Position numbers and translations under genes: made by a program
Shown: positions 10,157 to 24,400 of the stretch, piece after piece
How positions within the stretch are numbered: position 1 is the first letter of the stretch
Layout: each line of letters starts with the position of its first letter
Assembly (NCBI GenBank): GCA_947095535.1
Contig: OX352773.1
Coordinates: 257,633,590 to 257,697,589 of the forward strand
Length of the DNA: 64,000 nt
Direction: 5' to 3'
From: Poecilobothrus nobilitatus
Lineage: Eukaryota > Arthropoda > Insecta > Diptera > Dolichopodidae
Notes under the pieces: model-generated
Told to the model about the DNA's origin: nothing
The model's database searches: none
What the model saw: only the letters and a program-made list of their open reading frames with translations

Positions 10157-12490
10157 ATAGCAAATTAAGAATATTTTGTAAAAATATAGCAATTTTAACA
10201 ATATTTTGTGATCACTTTTTTCATTTTCGCAAAAATTAAATATTTTTCTTAAAAATATGTATTTAACCAAAAAAATGGATTTTTTTGTGTAGAAGACCAT
10301 GTTTCTGAATAAAATAACATAATTTCATAAGCTCCAGCTAGGTTTTTCACATGAAAATAGAGTATTAAATTATTTAAACTTCAAAACGTATTTTCTGGCC
10401 TTTCTAATTGTTTTAGGTTTTTTACATGAAAATAGAGTATTAAATTATTTAAACTTTAAATAGTGTTTTCTGGCCTTTCTAATCGTTTTGCAGCAATTTT
10501 AACAATATTTTGTGATCACTTTTTTCATTTTCGCAAAAATTAAATATTTTTCTTAAAAATATGTATTGTACCAAAAAATGGATTTTATTGCGTAGAACAC
10601 CATGTTTCTGAATAAAATAACGTAATTTCATAAGCTCCAGCTAAGTTTTTCACATGAAAATAGAGTATTAAATTATTTAAACTTTAAATCGTGTTTTCTG
10701 GCCTTTCTAATCGTTTTACAGCAATTTTAACAATATTTTGTGATCACTTTTTTCATTTTCGCAAAAATTAAATATTTTTCTTAAAAATATGTATTGTACC
10801 AAAAAATGGATTTTATTGCGTAGAACACCATGTTTCTGAATAAAATAACGTAATTTCATAAGCTCCAGCTAAGTTTTTCACATGAAAATAGAGTATTAAA
10901 TTATTTAAACTTTAAATCGTGTTTTCTGGCCTTTCTAATCGTTTTACAGCAATTTTAACAATATTTTGTGATCACTTTTTTCATTTTCGCAAAAATTAAA
11001 TATTTTTCTTAAAAATATGTATTGTACCAAAAAATGGATTTTATTGCGTAGAACACCATGTTTCTGAATAAAATAACGTAATTTCATAAGCTCCAGCTAG
11101 GTTTTTCACATGAAAATAGAGTATTAAATTATTTAAACTTCAAAACGTATTTCCTGGCCTTTCTAATCGTTTTACAGCAATTTTAACAATATTTTGTGAT
11201 CACTTTTTTCATTTTCGCAAAAATTAAATATTTTTCTTAAAAATATGTATTGTACCAAAAAATGGATTTTATTGCGTAGAACACCATGTTTCTGAATAAA
11301 ATAACGTAATTTCATAAGCTCCAGCTAAGTTTTTCACATGAAAATAGAGTATTAAATTATTTAAACTTTAAATCGTGTTTTCTGGCCTTTCTAATCGTTT
11401 TACAGCAATTTTAACAATATTTTGTGATCACTTTTTTCATTTTCGCAAAAATTAAATATTTTTCTTAAAAATATGTATTGTACCAAAAAATGGATTTTTT
11501 TTGTGTAGAAGACCATAATTCTGAATAAAATAACGTAATTTCATAAGCTCCAGCTAAGTTTTTCACATGAAAATAGAGTATTAAATTATTTAAACTTTAA
11601 ATCGTGTTTTCTGGCCTTTCTAATCGTTTTACAGCAATTTTAACAATATTTTGTGATCACTTTTTTCATTTTCGCAAAAATTAAATATTTTTCTTAAAAA
11701 TATGTATTGTACCAAAAAATGGATTTTATTGCGTAGAACACCATGTTTCTGAATAAAATAACGTAATTTCATAAGCTCCAGCTAAGTTTTTCACATGAAA
11801 ATAGAGTATTAAATTATTTAAACTTTAAATCGTGTTTTCTGGCCTTTCTAATCGTTTTACAGCATTTTTAACAATATTTTGTGATCACTTTTTTCATTTT
11901 CGCAAAAATTAAATATTTTTCTTAAAAATATGTATTGTACCAAAAAATGGATTTTTTTTGTGTAGAAGACCATAATTCTGAATAAAATAACGTCATTTCA
12001 TAAGCTCCAGCTAAGTTTTTCACATGAAAATAGAGTTTGAAATTATTAAACTTTAAATCGCGTTTTCTGGCCTTTCTAATCGTTTTACAGCAATTTTAAC
12101 AATATTTTGTGATCACTTTTTTCATTTTCGCAAAAATTAAATATTTTTCTTAAAAATATGTATTGTACCAAAAAATGGATTTTTTTTGTGTAGAAGACCA
12201 TAATTCTGAATAAAATAACGTAATTTCATAAGCTCCAGCTAAGTTTTTCACATGAAAATAGAGTATTAAATTATTTAAACTTTAAATCGCGTTTTCTGGC
12301 CTTTCTAATCGTTTTACAGCAATTTTAACAATATTTTGTGATCACTTTTTTCATTTTCGCAAAAATTAAATATTTTTCTTAAAAATATGTATTGTACCAA
12401 AAAATGGATTTTATTGCGTAGAACACCATGTTTCTGAATAAAATAACGTAATTTCATAAGCTCTCGCTAAGTTTTTCACATGAAAATAGA
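10157..12490. repeat. Satellite left edge: homogeneous 228-bp block
   Basis: The first partial unit (10157-10186) is decayed. Then come near-identical monomers marked by TATTGTACCAAAAAATGG and GCGTAGAACACCATGTTTCTG, a variant scarcely seen elsewhere. A duplication of about 75 bp within the first unit (around 10340-10480) repeats ACATGAAAATAGAGTATTAA. All copies here have CACATG, none CACGTG. High similarity at the very edge suggests recent local amplification. Confidence 0.85.
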
Positions 12491-15400
12491 GTGTGAAATT
12501 ATTTAAACTTTAAATCGTATTTTCTGGCCTTTCTAATCGTTTTACAGCAATTTTAACAATATTTTATGATCATATTTTTCATTTTCACGAAAATTAAGTA
12601 TTTTGATTAAAAATATGTATTTAACCAAAAAATTGACTTTTTTGTGTAGAAGACCATATTTCTGAATAAAATAACGTAATTTCATTAGATCCAGCTAAGT
12701 TTTTCACATTAAAATAGAATTTGAAATTATTTAAACTTTAAATCGTGTTTTCTGGCCTTTCTAATTGTTTTACAGCAATTTTAACAATATTTTGTGATCA
12801 CTCTTTTCATTTTCACAAAAATAAAATATTTTTCTTAAAAATATGTATTTAACCAAAAAAATGGATTTTTTTGTGTAGAAGACCATATTTCTAAATAAAA
12901 TATTCAGTAATTTCATAAGCTCTCGCTAAGTTTTTCACATGAAAATAGAGTGTGAAATTATTTAAACTTTAAATCGTATTTTCTGGCCTTTCTAATCGTT
13001 TTACAGCAATTTTAACAATATTTTGTGGTCACTTTTTTCATTTTCCCAAAAATTAAATATTTTTCTTAAAAATAAGTATTGAACCAAAAAATGGATTATG
13101 TTGTGTAGAACACCATATTTCTGAATAAAATAACGTAATTTCATAAGCTCTAGCGAAGTTTTTCACATGAAAATAGAGTGTGAAATTATTTAAACTTTAA
13201 ATCGTATTTTCTGGCCTTTCTAATCGTTTTACAGCAATTTTAACAATATTTGTGGTCACTTTTTTCATTTTCACAAAAATTAAATATTTTTCTTAAAAAT
13301 AAGTATTGAACCAAAAAATGGATTATGTTGTGTAGAACACCATATTTCTGAATAAAATAACGTAATTTCATTAGATCCAGCTAAGTTTTTCTCATTAAAA
13401 TAGAATTTGAAATTATTTAATCTTTAAATCGCGTTTTCTGGCCTTTCTAATCGTTTTACAGCAATTTTAACAATATTTTGTGGTCACTTTTTTCATTTTC
13501 ACAAAAATTAAATATTTTTCTTAAAAATATGTATTGAACCAAAAAATGGATTATGTTGTGTAGAACACCATATTTCTGAATAAAATAACGTAATTTCATT
13601 AGATCCAGCTAAATTTTTCTCATTAAAATAGAATTTGAAATTATTTAAACTTTAAATCGTGTTTTCTAGCCTTTCTAATTGTTTTACAGCAATTTTAACA
13701 ATATTTTGTGATCACTTTTTTCATTTTCACAAAAATTAAATATCTTGCTTAAAAATATGTATTTTAAACAAAAATTTGATTCTTTTGTGTAGAAGACCAT
13801 ACTTCTGAATAAAATAACGTAATTTCATTAGATCCAGCTAAGTTTTTCTCATTAAAATAGAATTTGAAATTATTTAAACTTTAAATCGTGTTTTCTGGCC
13901 TTTCTAATCGTTTTACAGCAATTTTAACAATATTTTATGACAATTTTTTTGATTTTCACGAAAATTAAATATTTTGATTAAAAATATGTATTTAACCAAA
14001 AAATTAATTTTTTTGTGTAGAAGACCATACTTCTGAATAAAATAACGTAATTTCATTAGATCCAGCTAAGTTTTTCTCATTAAAATAGAATTTGAAATTA
14101 TTTAAACTTTAAATCGTGTTTTCTGGCCTTTCTAATCGTTTTACAGCAATTTTAACAATATTTTATGACAATTTTTTTGATTTTCACGAAAATTAAATAT
14201 TTTGATTAAAAATATGTATTTAACCAAAAAATTGATTTCTTTGTGTAGAAGACCATACTTCTAAATAAAATAACGTAATTTCATAAGCTCTAGCTAAGTT
14301 TTTCACATGATAATAGATTTTGAAATTATTTAAACTTTAAATCATGTTTTCTAGCCTTTCTAATCGTTTTACAGCAATTTTAACAATATTTTATGACCAT
14401 TTTTTTCATTTTCACGAAAATTAAATATTTTGATTAAAAATATGTATTTAACCAAAAAATTGATTTTTTTGTGTAGAAGACCATACTTCTGAATAAAATA
14501 ACGTAATTTTATTAGATCCAACTAAGTTTTTCTCATTAAAATAGAGTTTGAAATTATTTAATCTTTAAATCGCGTTTTCTGGCCTTTCTAATTGTTTTAC
14601 AGCAATTTAAACAATATTTTGTAATCACTTTTTTCATTTTCACAAAAATTAAATATCTTGCTTAAAAATATGTATTTCAAAAACATTGATTTTTTTGTGT
14701 AGAACACCATATTTCTGAATAAAATAACGTAATTTCATAAGCTCTAGCTAAGTTTTTCACATGACAATAGAGTTTGAAATTATTTAAACTTTAAATCGCG
14801 TGTTCTGGCCTTTCTAATCGTTTTACACCAATTTTAACAATATTTTATGATCATTTTTTTCATTTTCACGAAAATTAAATATTTTGATTAAAAATATGTA
14901 TTTAACCAAAACATTGATTTCTTTGTGTAGAAGACCATATTTCTGAATGAAATAACGTAATTTCGTAACCTCCAGCTAAGTTTTTCACATGAAAATAGAA
15001 TATTAAATTATTTAAACTTTAAATCGTATTTTCTGGCCTTTCTAATCGTTTTACAGCAATTTTAACAATATTTTGTGATCACTTTTTTCATTTTCACAAA
15101 AATTAAATATTTTTCTTAAAAATATGTATTTAACCAAAAAATGGTTTTTTTTGTGTAGAAGACCATATTTCTGAATAAAATAACGTAATTTCATAAGCTC
15201 TAGCTAAGTTTTTCACATGAAAATAGAGTTTGAAATTATTTAAACTTTAAATCGTGTTTTCTGGCCTTTCTAATCGTTTTACAGCAATTTTAACAATATT
15301 TTGTGATCACTTTTTTCATTTTCACAAAAATTAAATATTTTTCTTAAAAATATGTATTTTAACCAAAAAATTGATTTTTTTGTGTAGAAGACCATATTTC

Positions 15401-16960
15401 TGAATAAAATAACGTAATTTCATAAACTCCAGCTAAGTTTTTCACATGATAATAGAGTTTGGAATTATTTAAACTTTAAATAGTGCTTTCTGGCCTTTCT
15501 AATCGTTTTACATCAATTGTAACAATATTTTGTGAACACTTTTTTCATTTTCACAGAAATTAAATATTTTGCTTAAAAATATGTATTTAACCAAAAAATG
15601 GATTTTTTTGCGTAGAAGACCATATTTGTGAATGAAATAAAACTAGTAATTTCATAAGCTCCAGCTAAGTTTTTCACGTGAAAATAGAGTTTGAAATTAT
15701 TTAAACTTTAAATCGTGTTTTCTGGCCTTTCTAATCGTTTTACAGCAATTTTAACAATATTTTGTGATCACTTTTTTCATTTTCACAAAAATTAAATATT
15801 TTTCTTAAAAATATGAATTTTAACCAAAAAATTGATTTTTTTGTGTAGAAGACCATATTTCTGAATAAAATAACGTAATTTCATAAGCTCTAGGTAAGTT
15901 TTTCACATGACAATAGAGTTTGAAATTATTTAAACTTTAAATAGTGCTTTCTGGCCTTTCTAATCGTTTTACAGCAATTTTAACAATATTTTATGATCAT
16001 TTTTTTCATTTTCACGAAAATTAAATATTTTTAATTAAAAATATGCATTTAACCAAAAAATTGATTTCTTTGTGTAGAAGACCATACTTCTGAATAAAAT
16101 AACGTAATTTCATTAGATCCAGCTAAGTTTTTCTCATTAAAATAGAATTTGAAATTATTTAAACTTTAAATCGTGTTTTCTGGCCTTTCTAATCGTTTTA
16201 CAGCAATGTTAACAATATTTTATGACCATTTTCTTCATTTTCACGAAAATTAAATATTTTGATTAAAAATATGTATTTAACCAAAAAATTGATTTTTTTG
16301 TGTAGAAGACCATATTTCTGAATAAAATAACGTAATTTCATAAGCTCTAGCTAAGTCTTTCACATGAAAATAGAGTTTGAAATTATTTAAACTTTAAATC
16401 GTGTTCTCTGGCCTTTCTAATCGTTTTACAGCAATTTTAACAATATTTTATGATCACTTTTTTCATTTTCACAAAAATTATGTATTTTTCTTAAAAATAT
16501 GTATTTAACCAAAAAATGGATTTTTTGTGTAGAAGACCATATTTGTGAATAAAATAACGTAATTTCATAAGTTCTAGGTAAGTTTTTCACATGACAATAG
16601 AGTTTGAAATTATTTAAACTTTAAATCGCGTTTTCTGGCCTTTCTAATCGTTTTACAGCAATTTTAACAATATTTTATGATCATTTTTTTCATTTTCACG
16701 AAAATTAAGTATTTTGATTAAAATATGTATTTAACCAAAAAATTGATTTCTTTGTGTAGAAGACCATATTTCTGAATAAAATAACGTAATTTCATAAGCT
16801 CTAGCTAAGTCTTTCACATGAAAATAGAGTTTGAAATTATTTAAACTTTAAATCGTGTTTTCTGGCCTTTCTAATCGTTTTACAGCAATTTTAAAAATAT
16901 TTTGTGATCACTTTTTCCATTTTCACAAGAATTAAATATTTTACTTAAAAATTTGTATTT
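12491..16960. repeat. Satellite: mixed older 227-229-bp monomers
   Basis: Neighbouring monomers differ at many positions: TTTAACCAAAAAATTG or TGG, TTTATGACCATTTTT or TTGTGATCACTTTTT, CATTAGATCCAGC or CATAAGCTCTAGC. The length stays close to 228 bp. CACATG, CTCATT and a few CACGTG forms are interspersed. No higher-order period is obvious by eye, which fits an older, less homogenised segment. Confidence 0.75.
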
Positions 16961-19900
16961 CAAAAAATTGATTTTTTTGCGTAGAAGACCATATTTGTGA
17001 ATGAAATAACGTAATTTCGTAAGATCCAGCTAAGTTTTTCACGTGAAAATAGAGTTTGCAATTATTTAAACTTTAAATCGTGTTTTCTGGCCGTTCTAAT
17101 CGTTTTAAAGCAATTTTAACAATATTTTATGATCACTTTTTCCATTTTCACAAAAATTAAATATTTTGCTTAAAAATTTGTATTTCAAAAAATTGATTTT
17201 TTTGCGTAGAAGACCATATTTGCGAATGAAATAACGTAATTTCATAAGCTACAGCTAAGTTTTTCACGTGAAAATAGAGTTTGAAATTATTTAAACTTTA
17301 AATCGTGTTTTCTGGCCTTTCTAATCGTTTTACAGCAATTTTAACAATATTTTGTGATCATTTTTTCCATTTTCACAAGAATTAAATATTTTGCTTAAAA
17401 ATTTGTATTTCAAAAAATTGATTTTTTTGCGTAGAAGACCATATTTGTGAATGAAATAACGTAATTTCATAAGCTCCAACTAAGTTTTTCACGTGAAAAT
17501 AGAGTTTGAAATTATTTAAACTTTAAATCGTGTTTTCTGGCCTTTCTAATCGTTTTACAGCAACTTTAACAATATTTTGTGATCACTTTTTCCATTTTCA
17601 CAAAAATTAAATATTTTGCTTAAAAATTTGTATTTCAAAAAATTGATTTTTTTGCGTAGAAGACCATATTTGTGAATGAAATAACGTAATTTCATAAGCT
17701 CCAACTAAGTTTTTCACGTGATAATAGAGTTTGAAATTATTTAAACTTTAAATCGTGTTTTCTGGCCTTTCTAATCGTTTTACAGCAACTTTAACAATAT
17801 TTTGTGATCACTTTTTCCATTTTCACAAAAATTAAATATTTTGCTTAAAAATTTGTATTTCAAAAAATTGATTTTTTTGCGTAGAAGACCATATTTGTGA
17901 ATGAAATAACGTAATTTCATAAGCTCCAACTAAGTTTTTCACGTGATAATAGAGTTTGAAATTATTTAAACTTTAAATCGTGTTTTCTGGCCTTTCTAAT
18001 CGTTTTACAGCAACTTTAACAATATTTTGTGATCACTTTTTCCATTTTCACAAGAATTAAATATTTTGCTTAAAAATTTGTATTTCAAAAAATAGATTTT
18101 TTTACGTAGAAGACCATATTTGTGAATGAAATAACGTAATTTCATAACCTCCAGCTAAGTTTTTCACGCGAAAATAGAGTTTGAAATTATTTAAACTTTA
18201 AATCGTGTTTTCTGGTCTTTCTAATCGTTTTACAGCAATTTTAACAATATTTTGTGATCACTTTTTCCATTTTCACAAGAATTAAATATTTTGCTTAAAA
18301 ATTTGTATTTCAAAAAATTGATTTTTTTGTGTAGAAGACCATATTTGCGAATGAAATAACGTAATTTCATAAGCTCCAGCTAAGTTTTTCACGTCAAAAT
18401 AGAGTTTGAAATTTTTTAAACTTTAAATCGTGTTTTCTGGCTTTTCTAATCGTTTTACTGCAATTGTAACAATATTTTATGATCACTTTTTTCATTTTCA
18501 CGAAAATAAAATATTTTGCTTAAAAATTTGTATTTCAAAAAATTGATTTTTTTGCGTAGAAGACCATATTTGCGAATGAAATAACGTAATTTCATAAGCT
18601 CCAGCTAAGTTTTTCACATGATAATAGAGTTTGAAATTATTTAAACTTTAAATCGTGTTTTCTGGCCTTTCTAATCGTTTTACAGCAATTCTAACAATAT
18701 TTTGTGATCACTTTTTCCATTTTCACAAGAATTAAATATTTTGCTTAAAAATTTGTATTTCAAAAAATTGATTTTTTTGCGTAGAAGACCATATTTGCGA
18801 ATGAAATAACGTAATTTCATAAGCTCCAGCTAAGTTTTTCACATGATAATAGAGTTTGAAATTATTTAAACTTTAAATCGTGTTTTCTGGCCTTTCTAAT
18901 CGTTTTACAGCAATTTTAACAATATTTTGTGATCACTTTTTCCATTTTCACAAGAATTAAATATTTTGCTTAAAAATATGTATTTAACCAAAAAATGGAT
19001 TTTTTGTGTAGAAGACCATATTTGTGAATAAAATAACGTAATTTCATAAGCTCCAACTAAGTTTTTCACGTGATAATAGAGTTTGAAATTATTTAAACTT
19101 TAAATCGTGTTTTCTGGCCTTTCTAATCGTTTTACAGCAATTTTAACAATATTTTGTGATCACTTTTTCCATTTTCACAAGAATTAAATATTTTGCTTAA
19201 AAATTTGTATTTCAAAAAATTGATTTTTTTACGTAGAAGACCATATTTGTGAATGAAATAACGTAATTTCATAAGCTCCAGCTAAGTTTTTCACGCGAAA
19301 ATAGAGTTTGAAATTCTTTAAACTTTAAATCGTGTTTTCTGGCCTTTCTAATCGTTTTACAGCAATTTTAACAAAATTTTGTGATCACTTTTTCCATTTT
19401 CACAAGAATTAAATATTTTGCTTAAAAATTTGTATTTCAAAAAATTGATTTTTTTGTGTAGAAGACCATATTTGCGAATGAAATAACGTAATTTCATAAG
19501 CTCCAGCTAAGTTTTTCACGTCAAAATAGAGTTTGAAATTATTTAAACTTTAAATCGTGTTTTCTGGCCTTTCTAATCGTTTTACAGCAATTTTAACAAT
19601 ATTTTATGATCACTTTTTTCATTTTCACAAAAATTATGTATTTTTCTTAAAAATATGTATTTAACCAAAAAATGGATTTTTTGTGTAGAAGACCATATTT
19701 GTGAATAAAATAACGTAATTTCATAAGTTCTAAGTAAGTTTTTCACATGACAATAGAGTTTGAAATTATTTAAACTTTAAATCGCGTTTTCTGGCCTTTC
19801 TAATCGTTTTACAGCAATTTTAACAATATTTTATGATCATTTTTTTCATTTTCACGAAAATTAAGTATTTTGATTAAAAATATGTATTTAACCAAAAAAT

Positions 19901-22900
19901 TGATTTCTTTGTGTAGAAGACCATATTTCTGAATAAAATAACGTAATTTCATAAGCTCTAGCTAAGTTTTTCACATGAAAATAGAGTTTGAAATTATTTA
20001 AACTTTAAATCGTGTTTTCTGGCCTTTCTAATCGTTTTACAGCAATTTTAACAATATTTTATGATCACTTTTTTCATTTTCACAAAAATTATGTATTTTT
20101 CTTAAAAATATGTATTTAACCAAAAAATGGATTTTTTGTGTAGAAGACCATATTTGTGAATAAAATAACGTAATTTCATAAGTTCTAAGTAAGTTTTTCA
20201 CATGACAATAGAGTTTGAAATTATTTAAACTTTAAATCGCGTTTTCTGGCCTTTCTAATCGTTTTACAGCAATTTTAACAATATTTTATGATCATTTTTT
20301 TCATTTTCACGAAAATTAAGTATTTTGATTAAAAATATGTATTTAACCAAAAAATTGATTTCTTTGTGTAGAAGACCATATTTCTGAATAAAATAACGTA
20401 ATTTCATAAGCTCCAGCTAAGTTTTTCACGTGAAAATAGAGTTTGAAATTATTTAAACTTTAAATCGTGTTTTCTGGCCTTTCTAATCGTTTTACAGCAA
20501 TTTTAACAATATTTTGTGATCACTTTTTCCATTTTCACAAAAATTAAATATTTTGCTTAAAAATTTGTATTTCAAAAAATTGATTTTTTTGCGTAGAAGA
20601 CCATATTTGTGAATGAAATAACGTAATTTCGTAAGATCCAGCTAAGTTTTTCACGTGAAAATAGAGTTTGAAATTATTTAAACTTTAAATCGTGTTTTCT
20701 GGCCTTTCTTTCTAATCGTTTTACAGCAATTTTAACAATATTTTGTGATCACTTTTTCCATTTTCACAAAAATTAAATATTTTGCTTAAAAATTTGTATT
20801 TCAAAAAATTGATTTTTTTGCGTAGAAGACCATATTTGCGAATGAAATAACGTAATTTCATAAGCTCCAGCTAAGTTTTTCACATGATAATAGAGTTTGA
20901 AATTATTTAAACTTTAAATCGTGTTTTCTGGCCTTTCTAATCGTTTTACAGCAATTCTAACAATATTTTGTGATCACTTTTTCCATTTTCACAAGAATTA
21001 AATATTTTGCTTAAAAATTTGTATTTCAAAAAATTGATTTTTTTGCGTAGAAGACCATATTTGCGAATGAAATAACGTAATTTCATAAGCTCCAGCTAAG
21101 TTTTTCACATGATAATAGAGTTTGAAATTATTTAAACTTTAAATCGTGTTTTCTGGCCTTTCTAATCGTTTTACAGCAATTTTAACAATATTTTGTGATC
21201 ACTTTTTCCATTTTCACAAGAATTAAATATTTTGCTTAAAAATATGTATTTAACCAAAAAATGGATTTTTTGTGTAGAAGACCATATTTGTGAATAAAAT
21301 AACGTAATTTCATAAGCTCCAACTAAGTTTTTCACGTGATAATAGAGTTTGAAATTATTTAAACTTTAAATCGTGTTTTCTGGCCTTTCTAATCGTTTTA
21401 CAGCAATTTTAACAATATTTTGTGATCACTTTTTCCATTTTCACAAGAATTAAATATTTTGCTTAAAAATTTGTATTTCAAAAAATTGATTTTTTTACGT
21501 AGAAGACCATATTTGTGAATGAAATAACGTAATTTCATAAGCTCCAGCTAAGTTTTTCACGCGAAAATAGAGTTTGAAATTCTTTAAACTTTAAATCGTG
21601 TTTTCTGGCCTTTCTAATCGTTTTACAGCAATTTTAACAAAATTTTGTGATCACTTTTTCCATTTTCACAAGAATTAAATATTTTGCTTAAAAATTTGTA
21701 TTTCAAAAAATTGATTTTTTTGTGTAGAAGACCATATTTGCGAATGAAATAACGTAATTTCATAAGCTCCAGCTAAGTTTTTCACGTCAAAATAGAGTTT
21801 GAAATTATTTAAACTTTAAATCGTGTTTTCTGGCCTTTCTAATCGTTTTACAGCAATTTTAACAATATTTTATGATCACTTTTTTCATTTTCACAACAAT
21901 TATGTATTTTTCTTAAAAATATGTATTTAACCAAAAAATGGATTTTTTGTGTAGAAGACCATATTTGTGAATAAAATAACGTAATTTCATAAGTTCTAGG
22001 TAAGTTTTTCACATGACAATAGAGTTTGAAATTATTTAAACTTTAAATCGCGTTTTCTGGCCTTTCTAATCGTTTTACAGCAATTTTAACAATATTTTAT
22101 GATCATTTTTTTCATTTTCACGAAAATTAAGTATTTTGATTAAAAATATGTATTTAACCAAAAAATTGATTTCTTTGTGTAGAAGACCATATTTCTGAAT
22201 AAAATAACGTAATTTCATAAGCTCTAGCTAAGTTTTTCACATGAAAATAGAGTTTGAAATTATTTAAACTTTAAATCGTGTTTTCTGGCCTTTCTAATCG
22301 TTTTACAGCAATTTTAACAATATTTTGTGATCACTTTTTCCATTTTCACAAAAATTAAATATTTTGCTTAAAAATTTGTATTTCAAAAAATTGATTTTTT
22401 TGTGTAGAAGACCATATTTGTGAATGAAATAACGTAATTTCATAAGCTCCAACTAAGTTTTTCACGTGATTATAGAGTTTGAAATTATTTAAACTTTAAA
22501 TCGTGTTTTCTGGCCTTTCTAATCGTTTTACAGCAACTTTAACAATATTTTGTGATCACTTTTTCCATTTTCACAAAAATTAAATATTTTGCTTAAAAAT
22601 TTGTATTTCAAAAAATTGATTTTTTTGCGTAGAAGACCATATTTGCGAATGAAATAACGTAATTTCATAAGCTCCAGCTAAGTTTTTCACATGATAATAG
22701 AGTTTGAAATTATTTAAACTTTAAATCGTGTTTTCTGGCCTTTCTAATCGTTTTACAGCAATTTTAACAATATTTTGTGATCACTTTTTCCATTTTCACA
22801 AGAATTAAATATTTTGCTTAAAAATTTGTATTTCAAAAAATTGATTTTTTTACGTAGAAGACCATATTTGTGAATGAAATAACGTAATTTCATAAGCTCC

Positions 22901-24400
22901 ACCTAAGTTTTACACGCGAAAATAGAGTTTGAAATTATTTAAACTTTAAATCGTGTTTTCTGGCCTTTCTAATCGTTTTACAGCAATTGTAACAATATTT
23001 TATGATCACTTTTTTCATTTTCATGAAAATTAAGTATTTTGATTAAAAATATGTATTTAACCAAAAAATGGATTTTTTGTGTAGAAGACCATATTTGTGA
23101 ATTCGTAAATAACGTAATTTCATAAGCTCCAACTAAGTTTTTCACGTGATAATAGAGTTTGAAATTATTTAAACTTTAAATCGTGTTTTCTGGCCTTTCT
23201 AATCGTTTTACAGCAATTTTAACAATATTTTGTGATCACTTTTTCCATTTTCACAAAAATTAAATATTTTGCTTAAAAATTTGTATTTCAAAAAATTGAT
23301 TTTTTTGCGTAGAAGACCATATTTGCGAATGAAATAACGTAATTTCATAAGCTCCAGCTAAGTTTTTCACATGATAATAGAGTTTGAAATTATTTAAACT
23401 TTAAATCGTGTTTTCTGGCCTTTCTAATCGTTTTACAGCAATTTTAACAATATTTTGTGATCACTTTTTCCATTTTCACAAAAATTAAATATTTTGCTTA
23501 AAAATTTGTATTTCAAAAAATTGATTTTTTTGCGTAGAAGATCATATTTGCGAATGAAATAATGTAATTTCATAAGCTCCAGCTAAGTTTTTCACATGAT
23601 AATAGAGTTTGAAATTATTTAAACTTTAAATCGTGTTTTCTGGCCTTTCTAATCGTTTTACAGCAATTTTAACAATATTTTGTGATCACTTTTTCCATTT
23701 TCACAAGAACTAAATATTTTGCTTAAAAATTTGTATTTCAAAAAATTGATTTTTTTACGTAGAAGACCATATTTGTGAATGAAATAACGTAATTTCATAA
23801 GCTCCAGCTAAGTTTTTCACATGATAATAGAGTTTGGAATTATTTAAACTTTAAATAGTGCTTTCTGGCCTTTCTAATCGTTTTACATCAATTGTAACAA
23901 TATTTTGTGAACACTTTTTTCATTTTCACAGAAATTAAATATTTTGCTTAAAAATATGTATTTAACCAAAAAATGGATTTTTTTGCGTAGAAGACCATAT
24001 TTGTGAATGAAATAACGTAATTTCATAACCTCCAGCTAAGTTTTTCACGTGAAAATAGAGTTTGAAATTATTTAAACTTTAAATCGTGTTTTCTGGCCGT
24101 TCTAATCGTTTTACAGCAATTTTAACAATAATTTGTGATCACTTTTTCCATTTTCACAAGAATTAAATATTTTGCTTAAAAATTTGTATTTCAAAAAATT
24201 GATTTTTTTACGTAGAAGACCATATTTGTGAATGAAATAACGTAATTTCATAAGCTCTAGCTAAGTTTTTCACATGAAAATAGAGTTTGAAATTATTTAA
24301 ACTTTAAATCGTGTTTTCTGGCCTTTCTAATCGTTTTACAGCAATTTTAACAATATTTTGTGATCACTTTTTTCATTTTCACAAAAATTAAATATTTTTC
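16961..24400. repeat. Satellite: 225-bp subfamily with interspersed 228-bp units
   Basis: Most monomers carry TTTGTATTTCAAAAAATTG in place of TATGTATTTAACCAAAAAATGG, together with TTTTTCCATTTTCACAAG and GCGTAGAAGACC, giving 225 bp. CACGTG is common. Pairs of 228-bp units marked ATTATGTATTTTTC and AAGTATTTTGATT occur as inserts near 19600-20390 and 21890-22200. The segment contains the 2266-bp duplication listed separately. Confidence 0.8.
18520..22320. repeat. Higher-order duplication inside the satellite, offset 2266 bp
   Basis: About 18520-20054 and 20786-22320 match in order, including rare single-copy markers: GCAATTCTAAC at 18685 and 20951, and AAATTCTTTAAACT at 19311 and 21577, both exactly 2266 bp apart. 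This is about ten monomers. Inside it a two-monomer unit (about 455 bp) is repeated near 19600-20390. The borders are by-eye estimates. Confidence 0.8.
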
